A DNA stretch of 64,000 nt from Bosea sp. PAMC 26642 (GTDB lineage Bacteria > Pseudomonadota > Alphaproteobacteria > Rhizobiales > Beijerinckiaceae): positions 2,604,001 through 2,668,000 of the forward strand of contig NZ_CP014301.1 of the NCBI RefSeq assembly GCF_001562255.1. Reading direction: 5' to 3'. A program made the translations under genes and the position numbers. Shown here piece after piece: positions 63,259-64,000 of this stretch. The notes under the pieces were generated by a model. That model did no database searches and was not told where the DNA came from. It was given only the letters and a program-made list of their open reading frames with translations. Each line of letters opens with the position of its first letter. The stretch's first letter is position 1.

Positions 63259-63597
63259 ATGCCATCGGATAACCCCGCCAAAGAGAGTTTGGAACTGGAG
63301 CAGCGCGCGCAACGCCATGCTGCTTTGCACAGGGACCCAGACGCCGAACTCAGCGCAGCTCTAGAGGGCACATTTCCGGCCAGCGACCCTGTGTCCGTTC
63401 AAGCCCCTGTGACGGCAGGCAGCAGTTCTCTTGCGGAGTGGGTTGTTGATGAAACTGAGGAGATAGCGGAATCAGCCGGCGAGCGCGTGACGGAACTCCA
63501 GCACATGCTGGCAGACGAAATCCGCGCGCGGCCGTTGATAGCTGTCTCCTGGGCTCTGGCCGCGGGCGCTATTCTCGGGTTCTTGGCGTCGCGATAG
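63259..63597 (+). CDS. Small membrane-anchored protein with TFPASDP motif (DUF883-like tail)
   Basis: A 112-residue protein. The N-terminal part contains ELSAALEGTFPASDPVSVQA, a motif seen in many small stress proteins of alphaproteobacteria. The C-terminal half has a charged helix (TEEIAESAGERVTELQHMLA) and a glycine-containing membrane anchor (LIAVSWALAAGAILGFLASR), as in DUF883/ElaB-type proteins that bind ribosomes or membranes. The EcfG-like promoter upstream supports a general stress role. Confidence 0.8.
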   Translation: MPSDNPAKESLELEQRAQRHAALHRDPDAELSAALEGTFPASDPVSVQAPVTAGSSSLAEWVVDETEEIAESAGERVTELQHMLADEIRARPLIAVSWALAAGAILGFLASR

Positions 63598-63766
63598 ACC
63601 GATTGCTCGCAATATGGGGACCGGATCTTCGTCGCCGTGGCCTGTGCCGTATGCGTTTAGACGATCTACCCGAACTGATCGGCCTAACCCAAGCCTTCAC
63701 CAGGTCAAAGGGCAGCTCGAGCGAGACTTTCTCGAATTTACGGCCATTGAGCCAAAGGTCTTCAGT

Positions 63767-64000
63767 ATGTCGAACGCATATCCCTTTACTCCGCAGCCCC
63801 AGCCGCGTCAGGACGACCGAGACCAAGCTGGCGGCTCGGCAACCTCAACTACCGACAAGCTCATTGATCACGCCGAGGAAACGACCGCTAGCCTTACGCG
63901 TGGGGCGAAGGAGGTTGTCACCAGCATCGACGATAAGCGGCGCACCGTTGGCGTCGACACCGACAAGCTAAGCGACCTTATTGCCGACGAGATCAACGAC
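63767..64000 (+). CDS. Hypothetical protein, 3' end outside window
   Basis: Seventy-eight codons are visible from ATG 63767: MSNAYPFTPQPQPRQDDRDQ, then STTDKLIDHAEETTASLTRG and DDKRRTVGVDTDKLSDLIAD, open to the window edge. The Thr/Asp/Lys-rich amphipathic sequence resembles the soluble part of DUF883-like stress proteins, but the membrane anchor is not in view. The frame is open upstream to at least a GTG near 63647, so the start is not certain. Confidence 0.5.
   Translation, partial: MSNAYPFTPQPQPRQDDRDQAGGSATSTTDKLIDHAEETTASLTRGAKEVVTSIDDKRRTVGVDTDKLSDLIADEIND

Overview
The window reads as a stretch of a high-GC alphaproteobacterial chromosome, most likely Hyphomicrobiales (Rhizobiales). 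A Bosea/Methylobacterium-like genome is my best guess, but this is inference. Pointers are HWE-type histidine kinases, promoters matching the alphaproteobacterial general-stress sigma factor EcfG (GGAAC-N16/17-CGTT), a RibB protein with a fused helix-turn-helix, a tripartite tricarboxylate binding protein, and palindromic REP-like intergenic repeats.

1-12 kb is catabolism and uptake. An RraA-like aldolase (cut by the window edge), a TctC binding protein, a GntR regulator, a DapA-type aldolase and an IlvD/Edd-type dehydratase form a probable sugar-acid degradation locus. A family-5 solute-binding protein with a metallophosphoesterase follows, then a complete polar amino-acid ABC transporter on the minus strand. 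11-20.3 kb is surface polysaccharide: an FkbM methyltransferase, a UDP-GlcNAc dehydrogenase, a stray phage-tail-like DUF2793 protein, the dTDP-rhamnose operon rmlBCDA and a divergent polyprenyl-phosphate sugar transferase.

20.3-37.2 kb is mostly core genome: aroC, a VapBC module, the RibB fusion, regulators, a histone-deacetylase-like amidohydrolase, a stress-promoted L,D-transpeptidase, a class III aminotransferase with a MarR regulator, bioY, an MBL hydrolase and tRNA-Pro and tRNA-Gln. It is interrupted at 29.5-34.1 kb by a decayed patch: a CE2-type esterase, an ExoZ-like acyltransferase, a broken CE2 copy, a nonsense-interrupted reading frame, an AT-richer methyltransferase and a roughly 105-bp duplication of the start of the DUF1499 gene.

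From tRNA-Gln (37.2 kb) to about 50 kb the content is accessory. It has a DUF3489/DUF2924/serine-recombinase module, an opine-dehydrogenase-like gene with LysR, a pair of carboxymuconolactone-decarboxylase-fold proteins, an IS21-family element abutting a 5'-truncated HWE kinase, and an IS66 remnant fused to the tail of a response regulator.

50-64 kb is a sensory and stress region. A double-domain KaiC-like ATPase overlaps a hybrid histidine kinase. It is followed by a CHASE3 kinase with a periplasmic binding protein, a single-domain response regulator, another HWE kinase, small stress-type proteins, a YihY/BrkB membrane protein and an EcfG-promoted small membrane protein. The best candidates for undescribed biology are the KaiC/hybrid-kinase pair, the DUF3489/DUF2924/recombinase module, a putative stress-induced small RNA or micro-ORF at 26.92-27.09 kb, and the RibB fusion with its degenerate cyclohydrolase half.
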